In this document: piece by piece, positions 1 to 9,235 of the stretch
Position numbering within the stretch: the first letter of the stretch is position 1
Layout of the letters: every line of letters begins with the position of its first letter
NCBI GenBank assembly: GCA_963787005.1
Contig: CAWBBX010000018.1
Coordinates: 1 to 64,000, forward strand
DNA from: FEN-1297 sp963787005
Lineage (GTDB): Bacteria > Bacteroidota > Ignavibacteria > Ignavibacteriales > Ignavibacteriaceae
Direction: 5' to 3'
Length of the DNA stretch: 64,000 nucleotides
Notes under the pieces: generated by a model
What the model was told of the DNA's origin: nothing
What the model saw: the letters and a program-made list of their open reading frames with translations, nothing else
The model's database searches: none
Made by a program: the position numbers and the translations under genes

Positions 1-36
1 ACGTATCGCTTGGCATAATAAAATGAGGGATTTCTG

Positions 37-315
37 ATGGGAACTTTACCGCCGCCTGCTACGGAGCAGACTTCAAATGATAAACTGGAAAAGAAAGTAT
101 ATGATGTAGTCGATCGGCTGAGTGAGTATCTGCCGATTATTAATGACAGGAACAGACTGGGTTTCGGTCTTTATAAATTGATGAGAGGGGACGGGGATAA
201 TCCGGCCGAGTTAGTGCTCAATTCGAAGCTGACTATACAAGGTATTGCTCAGGAAGAACTGGTTAAAAAGATCGAATCGGAAATAAATAAGCTTAAAAGC
301 GAATCGCAGGACTAA
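37..315 (+). CDS. small hypothetical protein (92 aa)
   Basis: I do not recognise the family. The protein is short and charged, with no signal peptide or membrane segment. A proline-rich start is followed by an amphipathic, mostly helical stretch and a lysine/glutamate-rich C-terminus. GAGGGA lies about 8 bases before the ATG and supports this start. It converges on the ABC transporter gene that ends at 387, with a GC-rich inverted repeat (AAAGCCGG/CCGGCTTT) in the gap that overlaps the end of that gene. What lies upstream is cut off by the window edge, so it could be the last gene of an operon. Confidence 0.6.
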   Translation: MGTLPPPATEQTSNDKLEKKVYDVVDRLSEYLPIINDRNRLGFGLYKLMRGDGDNPAELVLNSKLTIQGIAQEELVKKIESEINKLKSESQD

Positions 316-386
316 CTTTCCAAAAGTTTAATTTTAACCATATTTAGAAAAAGCCGGGAGCGTTGGGATTATTACGCCTAATAGTT

Positions 387-2180
387 TTAGCCGGCTTTAT
401 TAATCTCCTGGTCTTTATACTGAAGCTGATACAGCTTATAATATATACCGCGTTTCGCAAGGAGTTCCTGGTGATTTCCGGTTTCCCTCACTTCGCCTTT
501 GTGTAATACTATTATTTTATCGGCGTTTTGGATGGTTGATAGCCTATGCGCTATAACAATTGCCGTGCGGCCCACAAGAAGTTTTTCTATGGCTTTTTGA
601 ATTAGAATTTCTGTCTCCGTATCCACGCTGGATGTCGCTTCGTCCAGCACAAGTATCTGCGGATCGTAAGCCAGCGCACGGGCAAACGAGATAAGCTGTT
701 TCTGCCCGACACTGAGAGTTGCTCCGCGCTCCTTTACTATTTCATCGTATTTATCTCCGAGCGAATCAATAAATTTGTCGGCCCCGACAGTTTTAGCCGC
801 GGCGATCAGCTTCTCGGCCGGGATATCGTCGTTGCTCATACTGATATTGGATCTGATCGAGCCCGAGAATAGGAATACGTCCTGAAGCACGATAGAAATG
901 TATTTTCTCAAATCCTGTTTTCTGAACTTCCGGATATCAATTCCGTCGATTAGTATCGAGCCTTTGTTAATATCGTAAAATTTCGAAAGTATGTTTATTA
1001 TGCTTGTTTTACCGGCTCCGGTATGCCCTACTATGGCGACGGTTTCTCCGTGATTAATTTTGAATGAAATTTTTTTTAGAACATAATCATCCTCATTATA
1101 TGCAAACCAAACATCTTTAAATTCGATCTCGCCCTTTGTTTTTTCCAGTTTAACGGGATCAACAGGGTCCTCAATAAAAGTTTTATTGTCGAGTAGTTTA
1201 AATATTCTTTCAGAAGACGCCATGGCAGTCTGAAGAATATTGTACTTCTCAGAGAGATCTCTTATCGGTCTGAAGAACTGCTCGGTAAACTGGATAAAGG
1301 CGAAGAGTACGCCGATCTCCAGTGTTCCTTTTATCATCTCGCCTCCGCCGTACCATATAATCAAACCGATCGCTACCGAACTTAAAAATTCTACCGAAGG
1401 ATAAAATATAGCGTAATAAAAAACTGATTTAATGTTTGCCTGACGATAATCGTTATTAATTGATGCGAATCTCTTCAGCTCATTTTTCTCTTTATTAAAT
1501 ATCTGCACCACGTTCATCCCGGTAACATGCTCCTGCATATAAGAATTGAGCCTTGCAAGATGCAGTCTAACGTCGCGGTAGCTTTCTCTTACTTTTTTTC
1601 TGAAGAGAAACGTTCCGTAAATTAGAATGGGAATTACCGAAAGCGTTACAAGCGACAGCTTAACATCCATCATGAACATAAAGACCACGATCCATGAGAT
1701 TATAAACACGTCGCTGAATACCATAACAATGCCTGATGAGAAGAGCTGGTTGAGCGCTTCAACGTCGTTCGTTACCCTGGTAACCATCCGGCCGATTGGA
1801 GTTTTATCGAAAAACTTCAGGGCCAGCTTTTGTGTATGTTTAAAAAGCTGGTCTCTCAAATCGTATATGGTTTTTTGTCCGAGATACTGCATGTAATAAG
1901 TAAGGAAGTACTGTATAACAGCCTGCAGTAAAAGAGAGCCGAAGAGCAGCATGCTAATAATGAAGAGTCCGTGATAATCTTTGTGGGCGATGTACTTATC
2001 TATCGCTATCTCGGTGAGATAAGGGCGAAGCGGTCCTAGGGAAGATACAACTATGTTCAGCAGAATTGCGAATATAACGTACTTCTTGTAAGGTTTTATA
2101 TAACCCAGCAGGCGCCTCATCAATTTCGAGTCGTACGCCTTTCCTAATACTTCTTCCTCACTTCTATAATCGTTGGCCAT
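387..2180 (-). CDS. ABC exporter half-transporter, ATPase-competent subunit (MsbA/YheH-like)
   Basis: An ATP-driven inner-membrane exporter half (597 aa). Six membrane helices lie within roughly residues 35-310, followed by a nucleotide-binding domain at about 350-590. Visible motifs are Walker A GHTGAGKTS, a slightly altered signature LSVGQ, and Walker B ILVLDEATSSVD with its catalytic glutamate. It is the third gene of a minus-strand cluster, after another half-transporter (3308-5056) and a dehydrogenase (2289-3311). That partner has Asp at the catalytic Glu position, so I infer the two form a heterodimer with one degenerate ATP site, as in the YheI/YheH (BmrC/BmrD) type. The substrate cannot be read from the sequence; drugs or lipids are typical for the family. 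Confidence 0.9.
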   Translation of the reverse strand: MANDYRSEEEVLGKAYDSKLMRRLLGYIKPYKKYVIFAILLNIVVSSLGPLRPYLTEIAIDKYIAHKDYHGLFIISMLLFGSLLLQAVIQYFLTYYMQYLGQKTIYDLRDQLFKHTQKLALKFFDKTPIGRMVTRVTNDVEALNQLFSSGIVMVFSDVFIISWIVVFMFMMDVKLSLVTLSVIPILIYGTFLFRKKVRESYRDVRLHLARLNSYMQEHVTGMNVVQIFNKEKNELKRFASINNDYRQANIKSVFYYAIFYPSVEFLSSVAIGLIIWYGGGEMIKGTLEIGVLFAFIQFTEQFFRPIRDLSEKYNILQTAMASSERIFKLLDNKTFIEDPVDPVKLEKTKGEIEFKDVWFAYNEDDYVLKKISFKINHGETVAIVGHTGAGKTSIINILSKFYDINKGSILIDGIDIRKFRKQDLRKYISIVLQDVFLFSGSIRSNISMSNDDIPAEKLIAAAKTVGADKFIDSLGDKYDEIVKERGATLSVGQKQLISFARALAYDPQILVLDEATSSVDTETEILIQKAIEKLLVGRTAIVIAHRLSTIQNADKIIVLHKGEVRETGNHQELLAKRGIYYKLYQLQYKDQEINKAG

Positions 2181-2288
2181 ATTCTTATCTTATTACTTTC
2201 TAACTCTAAACTTCTTAGACTAGACTTTTCTTCAACTTTAACTTAAGAGTCAAAGTTTTGTTATATGTTCAAGTTCAAGTCGCAGTTG

Positions 2289-3311
2289 TTAGATAACCTT
2301 GTTATAAACTTTTCCTGCCAGAAAATGTTTAATATTATCCGACGTTGTATCCATAATCCTTTCGACCGCCTCCGCGGAATCGAAGGCCATATGCGGCGTT
2401 ATAATTACATTTTCCCGCCTCAGAAGAATATTTCTTTTTAATAATGCTTCCAGATGCTCGACCGAAACGTTTTGAGTAAGCATCTGGTTCTCTTCTTTTA
2501 AAAGCTCCTCGCCCTCGAAAACATCGAGTCCCGCGCCGCCAAAAATATTTTTTTCTATGGCGTAGTACAAAGCCTTCGGCTCCACGATCCCGTTCCTTGC
2601 CGTATTGATGAACAACGTTCCTTTTTTAACAAGTTTAATGTTGTTCATATTAATAAGGTGATGAGTATACTTATTATAAGGGCAGTGGAGCGTAATAATA
2701 TCCGAACTCTTAAGAAGTTCTTCCAGTGTCACATATTTAAAATCTAAAAGTTCTTCCAGTATATGATTCGGCTTAGCGTCGCTGGCGATCACCTTCATGC
2801 CGAATCCCTTCGCTATCTTTATTACGTGAACTCCGATGCTGCCCGCGCCTATAACGCCGAGTGTTTTTCCTTTCAGATCGAAGCCCTGAAGTCCTTCCAG
2901 TGCGAAGTCGTTTCTTATTGTTCTTACGTAAGCTTTGTGCACGTTCCTTGAAAGAGCTAGTATCAGCGCAAACGTATGCTCGGCAACAGTGTTCTCACCG
3001 TAGTAAGGAACATTGCTCACAGAGATTCCCTTCTTTTTCGCATACTTAATATCGATATGGTTGAAGCCCGTGCTGCGGGTAGAGATTAGCTTCAGCTTTT
3101 TAGCTTTGGCCATTACCTTGTTCGATACAACGGAATAAATAAAAGGTGAGACAATGTTTGCGTCCTTTATTAAATCGGAGTTGGATTCATTCAGGCTTTC
3201 TGAATAAAACCTAAGCTCGAAATTCTTATCGAACTTCTTCTTCAAATATCTCTTTTCTTTTTGATTCGTCTCGAAAAAGACTACCGTTTTTTTTCCGTTT
3301 ATCTTGTTCAA
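2289..3311 (-). CDS. D-isomer-specific 2-hydroxyacid dehydrogenase (D-lactate dehydrogenase-like)
   Basis: An NAD-dependent cytosolic dehydrogenase that interconverts 2-keto acids and D-2-hydroxyacids (340 aa, usual length). The Rossmann motif GVIGAGSIG is at about residue 155. The catalytic triad is visible: Arg in NTARNGIVE, Glu in GAGLDVFEGEE and His in VIITPHMAFDS. The substrate-binding end near the N-terminus (STRSTGFNHID) fits D-lactate dehydrogenase and related enzymes. The start overlaps the stop of the upstream ABC gene by 4 bases (ATGA), so the two are translationally coupled. A metabolic enzyme between the two halves of an exporter is unusual. The exact substrate is not determinable here. 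Confidence 0.88.
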   Translation of the reverse strand: MNKINGKKTVVFFETNQKEKRYLKKKFDKNFELRFYSESLNESNSDLIKDANIVSPFIYSVVSNKVMAKAKKLKLISTRSTGFNHIDIKYAKKKGISVSNVPYYGENTVAEHTFALILALSRNVHKAYVRTIRNDFALEGLQGFDLKGKTLGVIGAGSIGVHVIKIAKGFGMKVIASDAKPNHILEELLDFKYVTLEELLKSSDIITLHCPYNKYTHHLINMNNIKLVKKGTLFINTARNGIVEPKALYYAIEKNIFGGAGLDVFEGEELLKEENQMLTQNVSVEHLEALLKRNILLRRENVIITPHMAFDSAEAVERIMDTTSDNIKHFLAGKVYNKVI

Positions 3312-5056
3312 CTAAGCTCCTCTAATTCTTTCTCAAGTAGCTGCTTGTAGTGAAGGTCGGCGTAAATTCCGTGTTTTAAGACTAGCTCTTCGTGTGTACC
3401 TTCCTCTGCGATCTTTGCATCGGAGATTACTATAATTTTATCGGCGTCTTTAACGGTGGATACTCTGTGACTGATAATAATGCTGGTCCGGCCTTTCATA
3501 AACTCTCTCAGGCTCTTTAATATTTCTTCCTCCGTATTTGTGTCTACGGCGGAGAAGGAATCATCGAGTATTAAAATCTTCGGATCGATGGCTAACGCTC
3601 TTGCCAGAGAGGCTCTCTGCTTTTGTCCGCCGGAAAGCGTAATTCCTCTTTCACCCATTATTGTTTCGTATTCCTTAGGAAACGATCGTACGTCTTTATC
3701 GAAGTGCGCTATCCTTGCGGCGTTTAAAACATTTTCTTCGGTTATGTTTCTCATTCCGTAGGAAATATTATTATAGATAGAATCGGAGAACAAAAAGGAT
3801 TCCTGCTGGACCAGCCCGATGTTCGTTCTTAAAATATTAAGAGGGATATTTTTTACGTTCGTGCCGTCAATTAGTACCTCGCCGCCGGTGCAGTCGTAGA
3901 GCCTGGGAATAAGGTTTATGGTGGATGTCTTTCCGGCGCCGGTGTATCCCATGATAGCAACCGTAGATCCCGCGGGTATCTTTAAATTAACGTCTTTTAA
4001 AATGTACGGATAATTCTCACCGTACTTGAAGGAGACGTTCTTAAACTCGATCTCGCCCTTTAAATCTTTTATCGAATTATCAGTTTCCTCATTGTCATCC
4101 ACTTCGTAAGGTTCCGCGAATATTTTATTTAGCCTCTTCATGCTCGCTTCGCCCTGCTGGATAATATTTATAACCCAGCCTACCGCGATCATCGGCCATA
4201 TCAAAAGCCCGAGATACATCATGAATGCCATAATGTCGCCCAAATTCAGGCCGCCCTCGATCACTTTAATTCCGCCAAGCCAAATAACAACGATTATGGA
4301 GAGTCCCGTTATTAAAAACAGCACCGGCTGCAGCAGCGCCTGGATCCTGACCATGTCCATGTTTCTGTCGAGGTAATCCCTGCTCAGTTTGCTGAACTCT
4401 TTTACCTCGTTATCTTCCCTTACATACGACTTAATTATGCGGATGCCGGAAAAATTCTCCTGAGCTTTTGTGGTTAAATCTGCGAACTTTTCCTGGATCA
4501 ATGTGAATTTCTGGTGTATCAGCTTTCCGATCTTGTAGACGATCCACGAGAGGAGCGGGAGCGGAAGTAGTGAATAGAGCGTCAGGCTGAAGTTAAGCGA
4601 GAACATTATACTTACTATGATGACAAGCCGGACCGATGTATCGATGGAATACATAACCGCGGGACCGAGAAAGCTTCTGACGGCGTTAATGTCGTTCGTG
4701 GCGTGAGCCATTATATTGCCGGTCGAGTTGTTCTGGAAATATCGCAGCGGCAGCCTTTGAATGTGTGACCAGAAGTCTCCGCGCAGATCGTACTCTATCT
4801 CCCTGGAAACAACAATTATGGTTTCCCTGATCAAGAACCTAAAGACTCCCGCGAACACGGATGCTCCGACTATCATCAAACCGTAACGTACCAGGGTATT
4901 TACAGCAACGCCCGTACCCAGATCATTAATGGCATCTTTTGTGAGTAGGGGAATATATACCGTGCCGGCATTCGACAGTAAAATAAAAAGTATACCCCAA
5001 AGTAATTTCTTTTTATATCTGACGAAATATTTTTTCAGTTTATATAAGTTCTTCAT
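3308..5056 (-). CDS. ABC exporter half-transporter with degenerate Walker B (YheI/BmrC-like)
   Basis: First gene of the exporter cluster (582 aa). An N-terminal six-helix membrane domain is followed by a nucleotide-binding domain from about residue 335. It carries Walker A GYTGAGKTST, a canonical LSGGQ signature and Walker B ILILDDSFSAVD. Asp replaces the catalytic Glu, a hallmark of the non-hydrolysing site in heterodimeric type IV exporters. The canonical LSGGQ here would complete the active site on the Walker motifs of the 387-2180 subunit, while that subunit's altered LSVGQ would face this degenerate site. Its stop codon overlaps the start of the dehydrogenase gene. Confidence 0.9.
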   Translation of the reverse strand: MKNLYKLKKYFVRYKKKLLWGILFILLSNAGTVYIPLLTKDAINDLGTGVAVNTLVRYGLMIVGASVFAGVFRFLIRETIIVVSREIEYDLRGDFWSHIQRLPLRYFQNNSTGNIMAHATNDINAVRSFLGPAVMYSIDTSVRLVIIVSIMFSLNFSLTLYSLLPLPLLSWIVYKIGKLIHQKFTLIQEKFADLTTKAQENFSGIRIIKSYVREDNEVKEFSKLSRDYLDRNMDMVRIQALLQPVLFLITGLSIIVVIWLGGIKVIEGGLNLGDIMAFMMYLGLLIWPMIAVGWVINIIQQGEASMKRLNKIFAEPYEVDDNEETDNSIKDLKGEIEFKNVSFKYGENYPYILKDVNLKIPAGSTVAIMGYTGAGKTSTINLIPRLYDCTGGEVLIDGTNVKNIPLNILRTNIGLVQQESFLFSDSIYNNISYGMRNITEENVLNAARIAHFDKDVRSFPKEYETIMGERGITLSGGQKQRASLARALAIDPKILILDDSFSAVDTNTEEEILKSLREFMKGRTSIIISHRVSTVKDADKIIVISDAKIAEEGTHEELVLKHGIYADLHYKQLLEKELEELS

Positions 5057-5226
5057 TCGTATCCGCTGTTCTAAATAGTAGGGACGCTAAAAAATAATGT
5101 TTTTAAAATCAGAAAAAATTGCACTAAGCAATTAATAGATCTATTAAAATTATTTTACAACCGAAGAGAGAATTTATGTGTCCGCGCTTAAGGATATTAC
5201 GTCTATCGCCAAAAGATATTTTTTAG

Positions 5227-5254
5227 CGGACGCTGATCAAATTATCGGCGTCCG
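5227..5254. repeat. hairpin in the serS-ABC gap
   Basis: A 7-bp perfect inverted repeat (CGGACGC/GCGTCCG) around a 14-base loop lies 30 bases after the end of serS on the minus strand. It could be a weak terminator or attenuator between serS and the ABC cluster, but no T-run follows in the minus-strand direction. Confidence 0.35.
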
Positions 5255-5283
5255 AAATTTTGTCCTAATAAATCTACGCAATT

Positions 5284-6561
5284 CTATTCTATAATTTCAA
5301 ATCCTGTATATTTTTTCAGAACTTCCGGTACGGCAATTTTGCCGTCTGCATTCTGATAATTCTCGAGTATCGAAACCATCAGCCTGCTCGTTGCTAGTCC
5401 GGAGCCGTTGAGCGTATGAAGGAACTCAGGCTTCTTCGTCTTTTCGTTCCTGTATCTTATGTTGGCTCTTCTCGCCTGGAAGTTCTCGAAATTACTGCAT
5501 GAAGATGCCTCGAGCCACCTGTTCTCCGCGGGCGACCACGTTTCAATATCGTAGCATTTAGCGGCCGAGAAGCTGAGATCGCCCGTGCAGAGAAGTAATA
5601 TCCTGTAAGGAATCTTAAGCGCTTTTAAAATATCCTCGGCATCGCTTACGAGTCCCTCTAGTTCGTCGTACGAGGTTTCCGGCTGAACAAACTTAACCAT
5701 CTCAACTTTGTTGAACTGGTGAACCCTTAAAAAACCTTTAGATTCTTTTCCGTAAGAACCTGCCTCGCGCCTGAAACAAGCCGAGTAACCGACGTATTTT
5801 ATCGGAAGCTCGCTTTCGTCGATGATCTCGTTTCTGTAAATGTTTGTGATCGGAACCTCCGCCGTGGGTATCGGGAAGAGATCGTCCTTTTCAATGAAGT
5901 ACATATCCTCTTCCATCTTTGGGATCTGTCCGGTCCCCTTCATAGAATCTCTGTTTACCAAAAACGGCGGGAATACCTCTTTGTAGCCGTGGTTCTGTAG
6001 ATGATAATCGAGCATAAAATTGATCAAAGCTCTCTCCAGCGTTGCTCCTTTGCCGGTATACAGCGGGAAACCGGATCCTGATAACTTTGCGCCTCTTTCG
6101 AAATCGAGTATCTTTAAATTCTTGCCGAGTTCTATGTGATCGAGCGGCTTCTCTTTATTCTCGAATGAAAATCCCTCGGGAAGCCATTGGCGCAGTTCAA
6201 CGTTATCTTCGGCAGATTTGCCCACAGGTACGGATGAGTGGGGAAGGTTGGGAATATACATCAAAATATCGTTCAGCTTTTCCTCAACACTCTTCAGGTT
6301 TTCATCCAGCTCCTTAATTTCATCCGCGACCCGCTTCATCTCGGCGATTATATCGCTCGCGTCCTTTCCTTCTTTCTTGAGCTTGCCGACTTCTTGCGAA
6401 ACCTGGTTTTTCTTCGCCTTAAGTTCTTCAGACTTTGTTATTATCTCTCTTCTCTGCTTATCGAGATCGAGCAGCTCGTCTATCCTGTTCTTTTCTTTCT
6501 TATTTTCAATTCCGGTCTTTACGAGTTCGGGATTTTCGCGAATGAATTTTATATCCAGCAT
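5284..6561 (-). CDS. serS: seryl-tRNA synthetase
   Basis: Charges tRNA-Ser with serine in the cytosol (425 aa, family length). The N-terminal MLDIKFIRENPELVK and the long charged coiled-coil arm (about residues 25-105) are diagnostic of bacterial SerRS. Class II motif 2 is FRREAGSYGKESKGF and motif 3 is LNGSGLATSRLMVS. It starts with ATG and lies 52 bp downstream of leuS on the same strand, so the two synthetase genes probably form one transcription unit. Confidence 0.97.
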   Translation of the reverse strand: MLDIKFIRENPELVKTGIENKKEKNRIDELLDLDKQRREIITKSEELKAKKNQVSQEVGKLKKEGKDASDIIAEMKRVADEIKELDENLKSVEEKLNDILMYIPNLPHSSVPVGKSAEDNVELRQWLPEGFSFENKEKPLDHIELGKNLKILDFERGAKLSGSGFPLYTGKGATLERALINFMLDYHLQNHGYKEVFPPFLVNRDSMKGTGQIPKMEEDMYFIEKDDLFPIPTAEVPITNIYRNEIIDESELPIKYVGYSACFRREAGSYGKESKGFLRVHQFNKVEMVKFVQPETSYDELEGLVSDAEDILKALKIPYRILLLCTGDLSFSAAKCYDIETWSPAENRWLEASSCSNFENFQARRANIRYRNEKTKKPEFLHTLNGSGLATSRLMVSILENYQNADGKIAVPEVLKKYTGFEIIE

Positions 6562-6613
6562 AAGGCTTCAATTACTCCGATGAATTTTCTCTGTTAATTT
6601 TACTCTAAGTTAA

Positions 6614-9082
6614 TTACTTCGCTACAATGTTGTAGATTTTATTGTTAACGAATATTTCCTTGACGATGTTCTTGCCTTCGACGTGTTTCGTTACTTTATC
6701 GCTCGCATACACCGCTTTTTTAACAGTTTCCTGATCCGAATTAAGCGGCATCGGGATAGTGTCGCGAAGCTTTCCGTTTACCTGCACGGCAATGTTTACG
6801 GTATCCTCTATCAGCGCGTCCGGGTCGGGCTCGAACCACTTCGGCTTGATGAAAAGCGATTCTTTTCTGCCGATTACGCTCAAGCATTCCTCTGCGAGAT
6901 GAGGTGCAACGGGACCCAGCAGAACGCCGAATCTTTTAAGAGAGTAAGCTTTAACATTGTCCGAACACTCGTCGATATTTTTGCTCAGCTCGTTTATAAG
7001 TTCCATCAAGGAAGCTATAGCCGTGTTGAAACGGAAGCTGTTAATTTCATCTCCGAATTTTTTAACCGTCTGATTCGTTTTTCTGTAAACGGATTTTTCG
7101 ACTTCACTTAAATCATCGATATTGAACTTCGGCTTATCCTCAGCCGTATCGAGAAGAGCGGGAAAGCGGTTGAACAGCTCGTAAGTTCTCTGAACGAACC
7201 TGTCGGTTCCCGATATGCCTTTATCGCTCCAGTCGCCGCCCAGTTCGTATGGACCCATGAACATCAAGTAAAGTCTAAATACATCCGCGCCGTAGTCTTT
7301 AGTGAAATCATCGGGATTAACTACGTTGCCCTTAGACTTGGACATCTTCACGCCCTGGTTTGTTATCGTGCCCTGGTGTATCAGGTTTGAAAACGGCTCG
7401 TCGCCTTTGGCCAGTCCGAGATCCCTTAAAAATTTATGAATAAAACGAGCGTAAAGAAGGTGCATTGTGGCGTGCTCGGCGCCGCCTACATACATATCCA
7501 CCGGCACCCATTTATCGGTGAGATCGGTATCGAATATATTTTCTTCGAAATCCGGGTTTAAATACCTGAGGAAATACCATGATGAGTCGACGAAAGTATC
7601 CATTGTATCGGCGTCGCGCTTCGCGTCCCCGCCGCACTTCGGACACTTAACGTTCATAAACTCCGAACTGGTCAAAAGCGGGGATTCACCGCCGGGTTTA
7701 AACTCAACATTGTAAGGAAGCTCAACCGGGAGATCCTTTTCCTCGACCGGTACTTCGCCGCACTTCGGGCAATGAATAATAGGAATAGGCGTACCCCAGT
7801 ATCTCTGACGGGAAATGAGCCAGTCCCTCAGCCTGAAATTTACCTTTTTTCTACCCTGATCTTTGCCGGCGAGATAGTCGGTTACTTTCTCTATTCCCTC
7901 TGTCGAATTAGTGCCGTCGAATTGTCCCGAATTTATCATCTTGCCCGGCTCTTTGTAAGCTGACTTAAGTTCATCTTCCTCATGAGTGCCGGGCTGAAGA
8001 ATCACTTTTTTAATCGGAAGATTAAACTTTTTAGCGAATTCGAAATCCCTTTCGTCGTGCGCGGGAACGGCCATAACGCAGCCGGTTCCGTAAGTAAGCA
8101 GGGCGTAATCGGCTATCCAGATAGGCACCTTTTCACCGTTCAAAGGATTTATAGCAAACGCGCCTATCGGTACTCCGGTTTTTTCCTTAACGGTGGAAGT
8201 TCTTTCGATCTCGGTAAATGATTTAATTGATTCCTTATACTCTTCAACTTTATCTTTGAATTCCGGTTTAGTCAGCTTATCCACCAGCGGATGCTCGGGC
8301 GCTATTACCAGGTAAGTAACGCCGAACAGTGTATCGGGCCTGGTCGTAAAAACCGTAATCTCTTCTTCCGATCCTTCCACTTTAAATTTTACTTCTGCGC
8401 CGACGCTCTTGCCCACCCAGTTACGCTGCATGGTTTTTGTTTTGTCCGGCCAGTTAATTGTATCGAGTCCGTCCAGGAGCTGGTCGGCAAAATCGGTGAT
8501 CTTGAAAAACCATTGAGTAAGATTTTTCTGAACAACCAGAGTGCCGCATCTTTCGCAGGTTCCGTCTGCCAAAACCTGCTCGTTGGCGAGAACCGTTTTG
8601 TCGTTGGGACACCAGTTCACAGGCGCGTTCTTCCGGTAGGCGAGACCCTTTTTATAAAGCTGGAGGAAGAGCCACTGGTTCCATTTATAATAGCGCGGAT
8701 CGCAGGTCATCAGTTCGGAATCCCAATCGTACATGCATCCCATTTTCTTAAGCTGGCTGCGGATATCGTTTATATTCGTCATGGTGCTGTCGTAAGGATG
8801 GATACCGGTTTTAATAGCGTAATTTTCAGCCGGCAGTCCGAATGCGTCGTAGCCCATCGGCTCGAATACGTTGAAGCCTTTAAGCCTTTTATACCGGGCC
8901 CATGAATCGGTAGGACCGTAGTTGTACCAATGGCCGCAGTGCAGCTTAGCGCCCGACGGGTAGATAAACATCACCAGGCAGTACAGCTTCTTTTCAATAT
9001 CCGTCAGATCGGTCTTATATACTTTATTGTCGGACCAGAATTTCTGCCATTTCGATTCGACTTCTGAAAAGGGATATCTCAT
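6614..9082 (-). CDS. leuS: leucyl-tRNA synthetase
   Basis: Charges tRNA-Leu (822 aa). The HIGH-type motif is HCGHW after YPSGAKL, and KMSKSKGN is the class I lysine loop. The CP1 editing domain shows TTRPDTLFG and the GTGCVMAVPAHDERD block, so proofreading should be intact. Two zinc-type CxxC pairs are visible (CPNDK..CERCG and CPKCG..CPKCG). I place the start at the ATG at 9082 (MRYPFSEVESKWQKFW), the conserved N-terminus. The frame stays open for 30 more codons to 9172, but that extension looks nothing like LeuRS. It lies upstream of serS. Confidence 0.97.
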   Translation of the reverse strand: MRYPFSEVESKWQKFWSDNKVYKTDLTDIEKKLYCLVMFIYPSGAKLHCGHWYNYGPTDSWARYKRLKGFNVFEPMGYDAFGLPAENYAIKTGIHPYDSTMTNINDIRSQLKKMGCMYDWDSELMTCDPRYYKWNQWLFLQLYKKGLAYRKNAPVNWCPNDKTVLANEQVLADGTCERCGTLVVQKNLTQWFFKITDFADQLLDGLDTINWPDKTKTMQRNWVGKSVGAEVKFKVEGSEEEITVFTTRPDTLFGVTYLVIAPEHPLVDKLTKPEFKDKVEEYKESIKSFTEIERTSTVKEKTGVPIGAFAINPLNGEKVPIWIADYALLTYGTGCVMAVPAHDERDFEFAKKFNLPIKKVILQPGTHEEDELKSAYKEPGKMINSGQFDGTNSTEGIEKVTDYLAGKDQGRKKVNFRLRDWLISRQRYWGTPIPIIHCPKCGEVPVEEKDLPVELPYNVEFKPGGESPLLTSSEFMNVKCPKCGGDAKRDADTMDTFVDSSWYFLRYLNPDFEENIFDTDLTDKWVPVDMYVGGAEHATMHLLYARFIHKFLRDLGLAKGDEPFSNLIHQGTITNQGVKMSKSKGNVVNPDDFTKDYGADVFRLYLMFMGPYELGGDWSDKGISGTDRFVQRTYELFNRFPALLDTAEDKPKFNIDDLSEVEKSVYRKTNQTVKKFGDEINSFRFNTAIASLMELINELSKNIDECSDNVKAYSLKRFGVLLGPVAPHLAEECLSVIGRKESLFIKPKWFEPDPDALIEDTVNIAVQVNGKLRDTIPMPLNSDQETVKKAVYASDKVTKHVEGKNIVKEIFVNNKIYNIVAK

Positions 9083-9235
9083 ATATTTTCTGCTAAATTT
9101 TTGAAAAATTAAACTTAAATTTACCGAAAATGCTCGGCAATTCAAATCCACAAAATTTGGGTTTCCGCCCAAAGTGCGCTGGATCGATAAAGATAATCAT
9201 AGGTTAAATAATATGAAGTTTCGGGAGGCAGAAAC

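Noticed and set aside
8291..8905. Open frame of 204 codons opposite leuS
   Set aside because: It is antisense to highly conserved LeuRS sequence and has no ribosome site or recognisable domain. The same applies to the other long antisense frames over coding genes.
9083..9172. Extended N-terminus of LeuRS
   Set aside because: The 30 extra residues do not resemble the family, and the conserved MRYPFSEVESKWQKFW start is at 9082.
9083..9235. T-box or leader regulating leuS-serS
   Set aside because: No specifier loop or the conserved T-box sequence is visible in the short upstream region.
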